A stretch of DNA of 12,207 bases from JANMZR01 sp040385875 (GCA_040385875.1 JAZKGO010000143.1:1-12207); one strand, 5' to 3'. Counted from the first letter of the stretch, positions 1 to 6,954 are shown. The notes: generated from the letters alone by a model not told the origin. Program-made: numbers and translations.

Positions 1-727
1 TTCTTATTGCTACTGTATGTTCAAAATGTGCTGAAGGGCGACCATCCTTTGTTTTGATTGTCCAACCGTCATTACCGTGCTTCACATATTTACTTCCGAG
101 GTTAACCATTGGCTCAATTGCCATTACCATCCCTTCTTTCAATTTTGGTCCCGTTCCTCTTTTACCGTAATTCGGCACTTCTGGATCTTCATGTAGGTTT
201 CTTCCCACTCCATGACCCACTAACTCTCTGACGATCGTATACCCTTTTGATTCACAATAATTCTGAACCTCAAAACTTACATCCCCCACTCGCTTTCCGT
301 CTACTGCATTTTTAATAGCTAAATAAAGGGATTCTTTAGTGGTTTTCAACAATGCACCTACCTCTTCACTTATTTCTCCTACTGCGTAAGTATAAGCACT
401 ATCTGCATGAAATCCATTTAAATAAACACCACAATCAATTGAAACTATGTCGCCATCAACTAATGTATATTCACTTGGTAAGCCATGCACTACTACATCA
501 TTTACTGAAATGCACAACGCTGAAGGAAACTTTTTACTACCAACCACATAACCTTTAAAAGATGGATGTGCTTGATGGTCAGCAATATACTCTTCAGCTA
601 TCTTATTTAATGTACTAGTGGTAATTCCTGGTTTCACTAGCTTTGCAACCTCGGCATGTGTTTTTCCAAGCAATATCCCATTTTGCTTAATTATAGAAAT
701 TTCATGATCGGTTTTATAGTAAACCAT
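1..727 (-). CDS. map: Methionine aminopeptidase type I, C-terminus cut by window edge
   Basis: Removes the initiator methionine from nascent proteins in the cytoplasm as they leave the ribosome. The 242 codons visible include every residue of the dinuclear metal site of the M24 'pita-bread' fold: Asp98 (in SIDCG), Asp109 (in FHADSAYT), His172 (in GHGVGRNLHE), Glu205 (in MAIEPMV) and Glu236 (in FEHTVAI). His81 in VVVHGLPSE matches the substrate-binding histidine. There is no N-terminal zinc-finger or SH3-like extension, so this is the short bacterial type Ia form. Family members are about 250-265 residues, so only roughly 10-20 C-terminal residues are missing beyond position 1. It starts 10 nt after the secY stop and has no Shine-Dalgarno sequence, suggesting co-transcription with secY. 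The secY-map order without adk is usual in Bacteroidota. Identity is secure. Confidence 0.97.
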   Translation of the reverse strand, partial: MVYYKTDHEISIIKQNGILLGKTHAEVAKLVKPGITTSTLNKIAEEYIADHQAHPSFKGYVVGSKKFPSALCISVNDVVVHGLPSEYTLVDGDIVSIDCGVYLNGFHADSAYTYAVGEISEEVGALLKTTKESLYLAIKNAVDGKRVGDVSFEVQNYCESKGYTIVRELVGHGVGRNLHEDPEVPNYGKRGTGPKLKEGMVMAIEPMVNLGSKYVKHGNDGWTIKTKDGRPSAHFEHTVAIR

Positions 728-737
728 ATCTATCTAA

Positions 738-2063
738 CTAAGCTCTTACTAAATCTTCTGTTCTGCCTTTAATTCTTCCAGACTTCATCAACCCCTCGTA
801 GCGACGCATCAATAAATAACTTTCAATTTGTTGCAGTGTATCTAATACTACGCCAACCAAAATCAATAATGATGTACCTCCAAAGAACGCCGATAGCTGC
901 CTAGTAATTCCAAACACACTTGCAACACCTGGTAATATCGCTACTATGGCTAGCATAATCGCACCTGGTAAAGTTATTCTATCTAAAATATTACTTATAT
1001 ATTCAGCTGTAGCATTGCCAGGCTTAATACCTGGAACAAAACCCCCACCCCTTTTCATATCATCTGCGATTTGAGTTGGGTTAATTGAAATAGCCGTGTA
1101 GAAAAATGTAAATACGATGATTAAAATCGCATACAATAAATTGTACTGCCAAGTTGTAAAATCGGCAAAAGTAGTGGAAATTGATTGCGCCACTTCACTC
1201 TTTTCGGCAAAGAAACCTGCTACTGTGGATGGTATAAACATCAAAGCTTGTGCAAATATAATTGGCATTACCCCTGGTGTATTTAACTTCAATGGCAAAT
1301 ATTGTCTTTGGCCTGAACCCACCGCTTTGCTACCAACCACTTGTTTTGCATATTGTATCTGTACTCTGCGAATTGCCTGAGTAAGCATTACAGCAAACAT
1401 GATGATAAAATACAAAGCCACTAACTCTATAATAGATAATAATGCTTTCGATAATCCATTGGTTGTAAATTCATTAACGATAGCTCCAGGAAATCTGGCG
1501 ACAATCCCAATCATTATCAACATTGAAATACCATTCCCTATACCTTTATCAGTGATTTTCTCACCTAACCACATACAGAAGATTGTTCCTGCCACTAAAA
1601 ATACCGTTCCATAAATTACAAACCAACTTCTTGAAACCAAAAGGGCTTCAGTTGGAATAGTAACATTTGTCGATAGAATGGAAATCGCTTGAGCCGCTGT
1701 AACAAATATGGTCAGTACACGTGTAATTTGATTCAATTTTCTCCTTCCAGATTCGCCATCTTTTTGCATTTTCTGGAAATAAGGCAATGCAATTGTTAAT
1801 AATTGAATGGCAATAGAGGCAGAAATATAGGGCATGATACCCAATGAAAAAATTGAGGCATTGCTAAATGCACCCCCCACAAACATATCTAATAAGCCCA
1901 ACAAGCCACCCTGATCTTTAGTAAGCTTTGTAGCATCAACTCCTGGTAAAACAACATGAGCACCTAATCTAAAAATAGTAATAAACAACAAAGTATTAAG
2001 GATACGATTCCTTAATTCCTCAATTGAGAATATATTTTTAAATGTTGTAATTAATTTGTTCAT
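738..2063 (-). CDS. secY: Preprotein translocase channel subunit SecY
   Basis: Pore-forming subunit of the SecYEG channel in the inner membrane, which passes unfolded proteins outward with SecA and inserts membrane proteins from the ribosome. The 441-residue product has the normal length and ten hydrophobic segments near residues 22-40, 72-95, 115-133, 147-166, 176-197, 207-229, 266-285, 308-327, 366-385 and 394-412. The stretch around residues 60-75 (FVGGAFSNASIFSLG) is the plug region before helix 2. The cytoplasmic loop after helix 8 carries the conserved INPTQIADDMKRGGGFVPGI, and the C-terminus ends in a basic tail. The start at 2063 is preceded by GAAGGAAAA, one of only two Shine-Dalgarno-like sequences in the cluster, with a short spacer. 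It follows rplO after the longest intergenic gap of the operon (109 nt). Stop codon is TAG. Confidence 0.98.
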   Translation of the reverse strand: MNKLITTFKNIFSIEELRNRILNTLLFITIFRLGAHVVLPGVDATKLTKDQGGLLGLLDMFVGGAFSNASIFSLGIMPYISASIAIQLLTIALPYFQKMQKDGESGRRKLNQITRVLTIFVTAAQAISILSTNVTIPTEALLVSRSWFVIYGTVFLVAGTIFCMWLGEKITDKGIGNGISMLIMIGIVARFPGAIVNEFTTNGLSKALLSIIELVALYFIIMFAVMLTQAIRRVQIQYAKQVVGSKAVGSGQRQYLPLKLNTPGVMPIIFAQALMFIPSTVAGFFAEKSEVAQSISTTFADFTTWQYNLLYAILIIVFTFFYTAISINPTQIADDMKRGGGFVPGIKPGNATAEYISNILDRITLPGAIMLAIVAILPGVASVFGITRQLSAFFGGTSLLILVGVVLDTLQQIESYLLMRRYEGLMKSGRIKGRTEDLVRA

Positions 2064-2090
2064 TTTTCCTTCAATGTGAGAAATTTTGAT

Positions 2091-2111
2091 AGCTAAATAA
2101 AACAGTTAGCT
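2091..2111 (-). repeat. 6-bp stem, 9-nt loop inverted repeat in the secY leader
   Basis: AGCTAA and TTAGCT flank a 9-nt loop inside the 109-nt rplO-secY gap, the longest in the operon. No run of T follows on the minus strand, so it does not look like an intrinsic terminator. I see no TAnnTTTG box in the gap. Its role, if any, is unknown. Confidence 0.3.
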
Positions 2112-2172
2112 CAATATTTTAAATCTTTGCCCTAATATGAAATACAAACCAAGGCAATAAAGTATATCTTAA

Positions 2173-2622
2173 TTAGCCAACTATCGCTTTGCCTCCAGCT
2201 TGTTCAATTGCAGCAATTGCTGATGCTGAAAAACCATGAGCTTTTACTTCAACGGCTGAGTTGATTCCACCTCTACTAAGAATTTTCACTAGGTCTTTTT
2301 TAGATACCAAACCGTGCTCAAATAATAGATTAAAGTCAACAACAGTAGCATGGGTATTGTCAATCAAACTTTGAATAGTATCCAAGTTGATTCCTTTGTA
2401 CTCTACACGATTGGGGTTTTTAAAACCAAATTTTGGTACACGACGCTGAAGTGGCATCTGACCGCCTTCAAAACCACGTTTGGCAGAATAACCAGAACGA
2501 GATTGAGCACCTTTATGACCACGTGTTGAAGTACCTCCACGACCAGAACCCTGACCACGACCAATCCTTTTGTTGTTTTTTGTTGAACCTTCTGCAGGCT
2601 TTAATGAACTTAAATGAATCAT
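2173..2622 (-). CDS. rplO: 50S ribosomal protein L15 (uL15)
   Basis: Late-assembly large-subunit protein that binds 23S rRNA and reaches toward the peptidyl-transferase centre through its extended N-terminus. With the start chosen here it has 149 residues. The Gly/Arg-rich N-terminal arm (residues 19-55) contains GRGQGSGRGGTSTRGHKGA, followed by the conserved FEGGQMPLQRRVPKFGF (51-67) and a globular C-terminal half. The frame stays open to an upstream ATG at 2646, but the eight extra residues (MVAFSNTI) match nothing in the family, whereas MIHLSSLKPAEGSTK fits the usual L15 start. Neither ATG has a clear Shine-Dalgarno sequence. It lies 44 nt after rpmD and 109 nt before secY, the standard spc order. 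Function is certain; the start is likely but not proven. Confidence 0.95.
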   Translation of the reverse strand: MIHLSSLKPAEGSTKNNKRIGRGQGSGRGGTSTRGHKGAQSRSGYSAKRGFEGGQMPLQRRVPKFGFKNPNRVEYKGINLDTIQSLIDNTHATVVDFNLLFEHGLVSKKDLVKILSRGGINSAVEVKAHGFSASAIAAIEQAGGKAIVG

Positions 2623-2666
2623 AATAGTATTGCTAAACGCTACCAATTGGTAACTCGCTTGTTAAA

Positions 2667-2846
2667 TTAAATTTTCTCTACAACTACTAAATGTTGAACT
2701 GCACGAATCATTCCTTCAATTGCTGGATTTAATTCTTTTTCAACAGTTCTATTTATTTTACCCAAGCCTAAAGATTGAATTGTATCTTTTTGGTTTTGTG
2801 GTTTTTTTATTGTGCTCTTAATCTGAGTAATTTTTACTTTTGCCAT
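2667..2846 (-). CDS. rpmD: 50S ribosomal protein L30 (uL30)
   Basis: Small large-subunit protein of 59 residues, the normal bacterial length. Read directly on the minus strand, it begins MAKVKITQIKSTIKKPQNQ, continues through DTIQSLGLGKINRTVEKE and NPAIEGMIRAVQHLVVVE, and ends in a TAA stop at 2669-2667. The SxIxxPxxQKxTIxxLGLxKxNxxV pattern and the final hydrophobic strand (residues 50-57) are the ferredoxin-like L30 fold that binds 23S rRNA. It sits between rpsE (37 nt upstream) and rplO, exactly where rpmD lies in spc operons. There is no strong Shine-Dalgarno sequence; AAAGAG just before the ATG is at best weak. The gene is easily missed because it is so short, but length, sequence and position all agree. 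Confidence 0.96.
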   Translation of the reverse strand: MAKVKITQIKSTIKKPQNQKDTIQSLGLGKINRTVEKELNPAIEGMIRAVQHLVVVEKI

Positions 2847-2883
2847 CGCTCTTTATAATTATTAATATTGTGCCTAATGGCTA

Positions 2884-3402
2884 CTATCCATTAAAAACTT
2901 TATTCAAATTCACACCTCTTTGGAATGCCACTGTATGGGGGTTTCTCAAACTTAATAAAGCAGCAACAGTTGCTTTTACCACGTTATGTGGGTTAGAAGA
3001 ACCTTTTGATTTTGCTAAAATATCATGAACACCAGCACTTTCAAGTACTGCACGCATCGCACCACCAGCAATAATACCAGTACCAGGAGCAGCAGGTTTA
3101 ATCAAAACAAATCCACCTGAATATCTACCGATTTGCTCATGAGGGATAGTACGTTTCAATAGTGCAATTTGAACTAAATTCTTTTTTGCATCTTCAATTC
3201 CTTTTGTAATAGCATCAGTAACTTCGTTGGCTTTTCCTAATCCGAATCCAACCACTCCATGGCCATCCCCTACTACAACAATCGCTGAAAAACTAAATCT
3301 ACGACCACCTTTTACTACTTTGGCTACTCGGTTAATTGCTACTACTTTCTCTTTAAGTTCACCTTCATTTACTTTTAAAGGCTTTGCATTTATTTTAGAC
3401 AT
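2884..3402 (-). CDS. rpsE: 30S ribosomal protein S5 (uS5)
   Basis: Small-subunit protein at the mRNA entry site and the 30S body-head hinge, important for decoding accuracy and mRNA unwinding. The 172-residue product has the N-terminal double-stranded-RNA-binding-like domain, with the basic loop VVKGGRRFSFSAIVVVGD (residues 29-46) and GFGLGKANEV (52-61). The C-terminal domain contains PAAPGTGIIAGGAMRAVLESAG (104-124) and VKATVAALLSLR (142-153). The start at 3402 is preceded by TAAGGAAA, a Shine-Dalgarno-like sequence with a very short spacer and one of only two in this cluster. The gene ends with two in-frame TAG codons in a row. It follows rplR after 52 nt and precedes rpmD by 37 nt. Confidence 0.98.
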   Translation of the reverse strand: MSKINAKPLKVNEGELKEKVVAINRVAKVVKGGRRFSFSAIVVVGDGHGVVGFGLGKANEVTDAITKGIEDAKKNLVQIALLKRTIPHEQIGRYSGGFVLIKPAAPGTGIIAGGAMRAVLESAGVHDILAKSKGSSNPHNVVKATVAALLSLRNPHTVAFQRGVNLNKVFNG

Positions 3403-3454
3403 TTTCCTTATTGGATTATTTCTTTGTCAAAAACTGAATTATTTTATTTAATTT

Positions 3455-3802
3455 CTAGAACTGAAGTCCGCCTTCACGAGCACCGTCAGCGATAGCTTTA
3501 ATTTTTCCATGGTATAGATAACCATTTCTATCAAAAACTACTTTTGTAATGCCTGCCGCTGCTGCCTTTTCTGCAATTTTTTTACCAACTGCATTGGCTG
3601 CTTCTACATTATTCCCTTTCACTTCAGTTTCTTTAGAATAAGAAGCGACTAAAGTTGAGCCATTGCTATCATCAATAATTTGAGCATAAACCGCAGTATT
3701 TGAACGGTATACAGATAAACGTGGCCTTTCAGAAGAGCCAGAAATTTTCATTCTAATACTCTTTTTTATTCTTGCTTGACGAGATAATTTTTTAACTGCC
3801 AT
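3455..3802 (-). CDS. rplR: 50S ribosomal protein L18 (uL18)
   Basis: Binds 5S rRNA together with L5 and helps place it in the central protuberance of the 50S subunit. At 115 residues it has the usual bacterial length. The N-terminus is a basic tail (MAVKKLSRQARIKKSIRMK), followed by the first strand RPRLSVYRSNTAVYAQIIDD (residues 27-46). The C-terminal VVFDRNGYLYHGKIKAIADG (88-107) and the terminal GAREGGLQF are hallmark L18 sequence. It lies 47 nt after rplF and 52 nt before rpsE in normal spc order. There is no Shine-Dalgarno sequence before the ATG; the leader is A/T-rich. Stop codon is TAG. Nothing in the sequence is unusual. Confidence 0.98.
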   Translation of the reverse strand: MAVKKLSRQARIKKSIRMKISGSSERPRLSVYRSNTAVYAQIIDDSNGSTLVASYSKETEVKGNNVEAANAVGKKIAEKAAAAGITKVVFDRNGYLYHGKIKAIADGAREGGLQF

Positions 3803-3849
3803 TATATTTATTAGTTGTGAGGATTTCCGACCCTCATCTGAATATTATT

Positions 3850-4407
3850 TTATTTTTTACCAGAAGTTTTACCCGCTTTTCTACGTACCACCTCACCAAC
3901 AAAACGGATACCTTTACCTTTGTATGGCTCAACTTTTCTAAGTGATTTAATTTTAGCTGAGATTTGACCAATTAATTGTTTATCAATTCCTTCTAAAAAT
4001 ACCATCGGATTTTTACCTTTCTCCATTGCTGTGGAAATCTTCAGCTCCTCAGGAATAGACATAAAAATAGCATGCGAGTAGCCAAGGTTTAGTTCTAAAA
4101 TATTTCCTTGATTGGCGGCTTTATAACCTACACCTATAATTTCCAAATTACGTTTGTACCCTACACTTACACCTTCAATCATGTTGGCAACTAATGATCT
4201 ATACAAACCATGCATTGCTTTATGCCTTTTTTGCTCAGTAGGTCTACTGGCAGTAAGCACTCCATCCTCTAATGTGAAAGTGATATCTGAATCAACTAAT
4301 TGTGAAAGTGTACCTTTTGGACCCTTTACAGTAATATTATTATTACTTGCAATATCAATTGTAACACCTGCTGGTACATTGATAATTTTTTTACCTATTC
4401 TAGACAT
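3850..4407 (-). CDS. rplF: 50S ribosomal protein L6 (uL6)
   Basis: Large-subunit protein near the GTPase-associated region, contacting the sarcin-ricin loop area where elongation factors bind. The 185-residue product shows the two tandem L6 domains. The first starts MSRIGKKIINVPAGV and contains VKGPKGTLSQ (residues 27-36). The second contains VGYKRNLEIIGVGYKA (82-97). The C-terminal family signature PYKGKGIRFVGE lies at 161-172, followed by a Lys-rich tail ending TSGKK. Length and motifs are normal for bacteria. It is 42 nt downstream of rpsH and 47 nt upstream of rplR. There is no Shine-Dalgarno sequence before the start. A short palindrome, GAGCTAAGCTC, sits just upstream at 4423-4433, too small to interpret alone. 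Confidence 0.98.
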   Translation of the reverse strand: MSRIGKKIINVPAGVTIDIASNNNITVKGPKGTLSQLVDSDITFTLEDGVLTASRPTEQKRHKAMHGLYRSLVANMIEGVSVGYKRNLEIIGVGYKAANQGNILELNLGYSHAIFMSIPEELKISTAMEKGKNPMVFLEGIDKQLIGQISAKIKSLRKVEPYKGKGIRFVGEVVRRKAGKTSGKK

Positions 4408-4449
4408 ATTGCTTAAGATTATGAGCTAAGCTCTTTTCAGCTTTTATTT

Positions 4450-4845
4450 TTAATAAATGTAACACAACACTTCGCCACCAATATTAAGCACTTTGGCTTC
4501 TTTATCAGTTATCACCCCTTTTGAAGTGGATAATATGGCAATTCCAAGGCCATTTAAAACTCTTGGAAGTTCATTTGAACCACGGTATTTTCTAAGACCG
4601 GGCTTCGAAATGCGCTCTAAAGCTACAATTGCTGACTGTTTTGTAACAGCATTGTATTTTAGGGCAATTTTAATGGTACCTTGCACGGCTGAGTCTTCAA
4701 ACTTGAAATTTTGAATATAGCCTTTATCAAAAAGAACCTTTGTAATTTCCTTTTTAATATTAGAAGCAGGAATTTCTACAATTCTGTGGCGTGCCTTGAT
4801 GGCATTTCTCAATCGGGTTAAGTAGTCTGCTATTGGATCTGTCAT
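4450..4845 (-). CDS. rpsH: 30S ribosomal protein S8 (uS8)
   Basis: Primary 16S rRNA-binding protein that organises the central domain of the 30S subunit. The 131-residue product begins with MTDPIADYLTRLRNA, typical of S8, and has the C-terminal rRNA-binding signature STSKGVITDKEA at residues 106-117, ending in GGEVLCYIY. In E. coli S8 is also the translational repressor of the spc operon; whether it does so here cannot be told from sequence. The 86-nt gap before this gene is the longest within the spc part upstream of rplO and holds a good Bacteroidota promoter-like box. Transcription of rpsH and the genes after it may therefore be boosted independently. There is no Shine-Dalgarno sequence. 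Confidence 0.98.
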   Translation of the reverse strand: MTDPIADYLTRLRNAIKARHRIVEIPASNIKKEITKVLFDKGYIQNFKFEDSAVQGTIKIALKYNAVTKQSAIVALERISKPGLRKYRGSNELPRVLNGLGIAILSTSKGVITDKEAKVLNIGGEVLCYIY

Positions 4846-4890
4846 TGCTGTAAATTATTTGCGACAAGCATCAGTTTTTAAAAAGGCTTG

Positions 4891-4898
4891 CAAAATTA
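4891..4898 (-). promoter_or_regulatory. Candidate internal promoter before rpsH
   Basis: In the 86-nt gap between rpsN and rpsH the minus strand reads CGTAATTTTGCA, containing a perfect TAnnTTTG box (TAATTTTG). An upstream TTG is present but only 14 nt away, shorter than usual, so the -33 element is uncertain. The distance to the rpsH ATG (4845) is about 45 nt. If active, it would give an extra transcript for rpsH through map. Confidence 0.45.
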
Positions 4899-4931
4899 CG
4901 AATTTGAATTGACAATGTAAAATTTATTTGT

Positions 4932-5201
4932 TTACCAACTTGATTTTGTTATTCCTGGAATCAAACCATCTGATGCCATTTCACGGAATAATACACGAGA
5001 TATACCAAACTTTCTCATGTAACCCCTAGGCCTTCCTGTAATTTTACAACGATTGTGTAAGCGTACTGGAGAGGCATTTTTAGGTAATTTGTCCAAACCA
5101 AGGTAGTCACCAGCGGCTTTCAATGCGGCTCTTTTTGCTGCATATTTGGCTACTGTTTTTTCCTTTTTTAATTGTCTAGCTTTTAATGATTCTTTTGCCA
5201 T
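4932..5201 (-). CDS. rpsN: 30S ribosomal protein S14 (uS14), zinc-free form
   Basis: Small-subunit head protein next to S3 and S10 that contacts 16S rRNA. The 89-residue product is the longer form that lacks the zinc-binding CxxC pairs: the only cysteine is Cys52, within LHNRCKITGRPRGYMRKFGI. This region and the C-terminal FREMASDGLIPGITKSSW are strongly conserved in S14. The N-terminal half is Lys/Ala-rich and helical, and the middle has GDYLGLDKLPKNASPVR. It lies 63 nt after rplE and 86 nt before rpsH, as expected. The zinc-free form is usual for this position in Bacteroidota, so no zinc-dependent regulation is suggested. The leader is A/T-rich without Shine-Dalgarno sequence. Confidence 0.98.
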   Translation of the reverse strand: MAKESLKARQLKKEKTVAKYAAKRAALKAAGDYLGLDKLPKNASPVRLHNRCKITGRPRGYMRKFGISRVLFREMASDGLIPGITKSSW

Positions 5202-5264
5202 TTTATGTTTAGAATCTAATTATTTGTTTTTTTAATTTATTTGAGCTAATAATCAAGGTAACTG

Positions 5265-5819
5265 TTACTTACTTTGATTTGCGAATGGCATTCCCATTTC
5301 TTTCAATAATGATAATGCTTCTTCATCTGATTCGGCAGTAGTGACAAACGTGATGTCGTAACCTGAAATCTTACTAATTTTATCAATCGATATCTCAGGG
5401 AAGATAATTTGTTCTTTTACCCCTAGAGTATAGTTACCTCTACCGTCAAATCCTTTATCCGAAACTCCTTTAAAGTCTCTTACTCGAGGAAGTGCTACTG
5501 TGGTAAGTCTATCCAAAAATTCATACATTCTATCGCCACGAAGTGTAACTTTTACACCAATTGGCATATTTTCACGTAATTTGAAATTTGAAATAGCTTT
5601 CTTAGAAATAGTAGCTACTGCTTTTTGGCCAGCGATCAAAGTAGTTTCGTCCACTGCTGTATCTACCAATTTCTTATCTGCAACTGCTGAGCCTACACCC
5701 TTATTAATTACTATTTTAGTAATTTTAGGTACCTGCATCACCGAGCGATACTGAAACTTCTCTTTTAACTTAGCTGATACTTCGCTATTAAATTTTTCTT
5801 TTAATCTTGGAGTTGCCAT
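5265..5819 (-). CDS. rplE: 50S ribosomal protein L5 (uL5)
   Basis: Binds 5S rRNA with L18, forms part of the central protuberance and bridges to the 30S head and P-site tRNA. The 184-residue product carries the family signature LRENMPIGVKVTLRG at residues 81-95, preceded by VPKITKIVINKGVGSA (30-45). After it come LPRVRDFKGVSDKGFDGRGN (110-129), VKEQIIFPEI (134-143) and the C-terminal helix SDEEALSLLKEMGMPF. Length is normal. It is 59 nt downstream of rplX and 63 nt upstream of rpsN. A 5-bp stem with 5-nt loop lies in its leader at 5834-5848, of unknown meaning. There is no Shine-Dalgarno sequence. Confidence 0.98.
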   Translation of the reverse strand: MATPRLKEKFNSEVSAKLKEKFQYRSVMQVPKITKIVINKGVGSAVADKKLVDTAVDETTLIAGQKAVATISKKAISNFKLRENMPIGVKVTLRGDRMYEFLDRLTTVALPRVRDFKGVSDKGFDGRGNYTLGVKEQIIFPEISIDKISKISGYDITFVTTAESDEEALSLLKEMGMPFANQSK

Positions 5820-5833
5820 TTTTATTCGATTTC

Positions 5834-5848
5834 GAGAGCATTACTCTC
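5834..5848 (-). repeat. 5-bp stem, 5-nt loop inverted repeat in the rplE leader
   Basis: GAGAG and CTCTC flank CATTA in the 59-nt rplX-rplE gap, 15 to 29 nt upstream of the rplE start codon. The stem is short and may be chance, though it contains more G and C than the surrounding leader. Confidence 0.3.
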
Positions 5849-5878
5849 AATATAAATGTTCTGTTTGGGTGCTTGTAA

Positions 5879-6217
5879 TTAAATAAACTTCCCAGTCTCT
5901 TTTGAAAATCTTTGTAATTTGCCTTTTTCGTTCAACTTCTTACCAGTCTTTGTCGGCTTACCTGTTGCTGGATCTACTAACATTAGATTTGAAATATGTA
6001 TAGATCCTTCCTTTTTTTCAATACCACCTTGAGGGTTCTGAGCGTTAGGTTTCACATGCTTAGTCATCATATTCACACCTTCCACAATTACTCTGCTTTT
6101 TTTAATAAGCATTTGTTGAATTACCCCTGATTTGCCTTTGGCATTTCCTGCAATTACCATAACTGTATCGCCTCTGCGTACATGTAATTTGGGATTTTTA
6201 TTAGTTTTCGTTTCCAT
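5879..6217 (-). CDS. rplX: 50S ribosomal protein L24 (uL24)
   Basis: Assembly-initiating large-subunit protein that binds the 5' domain of 23S rRNA and sits at the polypeptide exit. The 112-residue product begins with a short basic arm. It then has the KOW motif at about residues 13-40 (VRRGDTVMVIAGNAKGKSGV), followed by VIVEGVNMMTKHVKPN (43-58). The C-terminal part holds GGIEKKEGSIHISNLMLVDP (64-83) and the tail KLQRFSKETGKFI. It lies between rplN (22 nt upstream) and rplE (59 nt downstream). Slightly longer than the roughly 104 residues of E. coli L24, it is within the bacterial range. The leader is A/T-rich with no Shine-Dalgarno sequence. Confidence 0.98.
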   Translation of the reverse strand: METKTNKNPKLHVRRGDTVMVIAGNAKGKSGVIQQMLIKKSRVIVEGVNMMTKHVKPNAQNPQGGIEKKEGSIHISNLMLVDPATGKPTKTGKKLNEKGKLQRFSKETGKFI

Positions 6218-6239
6218 TTTTTAATGAAATATTATTAGA

Positions 6240-6608
6240 TTAAAGAACCTCAGGTGCTAATGATACGATTTTCATGAAACCGGCCTCACGTAATTCTCTA
6301 GCAACTGGGCCAAAAATACGAGTACCTCTTGGCTCATCGTTGTTATTCAATAATACGGCTGCATTATCTTCAAATCTGATATAAGACCCATCTTTACGAC
6401 GAATTTCCTTTTTGGTACGTACCACTACAGCTTTTGAAACGGTTCCTTTTTTCATACTTGAGGAAGAAAGTGCTTGCTTCACGCTCACCACGATCTTATC
6501 ACCTACTGAAGCATAACGCTTACCTGTACCACCCAGTACTCTGATTACCAGTACTTCTTTTGCCCCAGAATTATCGGCTACGCCTAGTCTTGATTCTTGC
6601 TGTAACAT
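6240..6608 (-). CDS. rplN: 50S ribosomal protein L14 (uL14)
   Basis: Large-subunit protein at the subunit interface, forming an intersubunit bridge and serving in other bacteria as the docking site of the silencing factor RsfS. The 122-residue product, the usual length, starts MLQQESRLGVADNSGAKE. It holds the beta-barrel core GDKIVVSVKQAL (residues 36-47), VVVRTKKEIRRKDGSYIRF (61-79), FEDNAAVLLNN and the C-terminal GTRIFGPVARELRE (95-108). It opens the spc half of the cluster, 63 nt after rpsQ, with no break in strand or obvious terminator between the S10 and spc halves. The gap upstream contains short A/T-rich palindromes but no convincing promoter. Confidence 0.98.
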   Translation of the reverse strand: MLQQESRLGVADNSGAKEVLVIRVLGGTGKRYASVGDKIVVSVKQALSSSSMKKGTVSKAVVVRTKKEIRRKDGSYIRFEDNAAVLLNNNDEPRGTRIFGPVARELREAGFMKIVSLAPEVL

Positions 6609-6671
6609 CTTTTTTTATATATTTAAGGGTTAAACCCGTCAAAATAATATTTAAATATTGATTTTTTTAGC

Positions 6672-6926
6672 TTATTTAGCTTTCTCTAGGATCTCAACCA
6701 ATCTCCAACATTTGTTCTTCGAAAGAGGTCTTGTTTCCATTACTTTTACTGTATCGCCTATGCTGCATTCGTTTTTCTCGTCATGAGCCATCAACTTGGT
6801 AGTTTTCTTCATAAACTTACCATATAGGGGATGCTTTACTTTACGCTCAACAGCTACTGTAATAGATTTTTCCATCTTATTACTTACTACCTTCCCTATC
6901 CTTACTTTTCTTAAATTTCTTTCCAT
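6672..6926 (-). CDS. rpsQ: 30S ribosomal protein S17 (uS17)
   Basis: Primary 16S rRNA-binding protein of the 30S body with an OB fold. The 84-residue product starts MERNLRKVRIGKVVSNKMEK, in which the RxGxVxSxKMxKxxxV pattern is typical. It contains KVKHPLYGKFMKKTTKLMAHDE (29-50) and the family signature GDTVKVMETRPLSKNK (57-72), ending CWRLVEILEKAK. Length is normal. It lies 70 nt after rpmC and 63 nt before rplN. Directly upstream of its start is a perfect 12-bp tandem duplication (6931-6954), covering the place where a ribosome-binding site would lie. No Shine-Dalgarno sequence is present there. Confidence 0.98.
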   Translation of the reverse strand: MERNLRKVRIGKVVSNKMEKSITVAVERKVKHPLYGKFMKKTTKLMAHDEKNECSIGDTVKVMETRPLSKNKCWRLVEILEKAK

Positions 6927-6930
6927 TGTT

Positions 6931-6954
6931 GGTTGAAAATTGGGTTGAAAATTG
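6931..6954. repeat. Perfect 12-bp tandem duplication upstream of rpsQ
   Basis: GGTTGAAAATTG occurs twice head to tail with no mismatch and no spacer. It lies in the 70-nt rpmC-rpsQ gap and begins 4 nt before the rpsQ start codon, so it occupies the whole leader normally contacted by the ribosome. It looks like a replication-slippage duplication. A length difference between strains would be expected here if it is unstable. Confidence 0.85.

Noticed and set aside
352..558. Plus-strand open frame of 68 codons opposite map
   Set aside because: It lies wholly over the conserved map sequence, and its His/Leu-rich translation is typical of a shadow frame.
1117..1614. Two plus-strand open frames of 87 and 71 codons opposite secY
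   Set aside because: They are antisense to conserved membrane segments and have no promoter or family resemblance.
2623..2646. 8-residue N-terminal extension of L15
   Set aside because: The conserved L15 start at 2622 fits family length; the extra residues are not conserved and have no initiation signal.
4154..4429. Plus-strand open frame of 91 codons opposite rplF
   Set aside because: Antisense to the full conserved L6 sequence; the hydrophobic translation is a by-product of the complementary codons.
6627..6659. Palindromes GGGTTAAACCC and AATATTTAAATATT before rplN
   Set aside because: Both are short and A/T-rich or lack a loop, no promoter box or T-run accompanies them, and chance is likely in a 63-nt gap of this composition.
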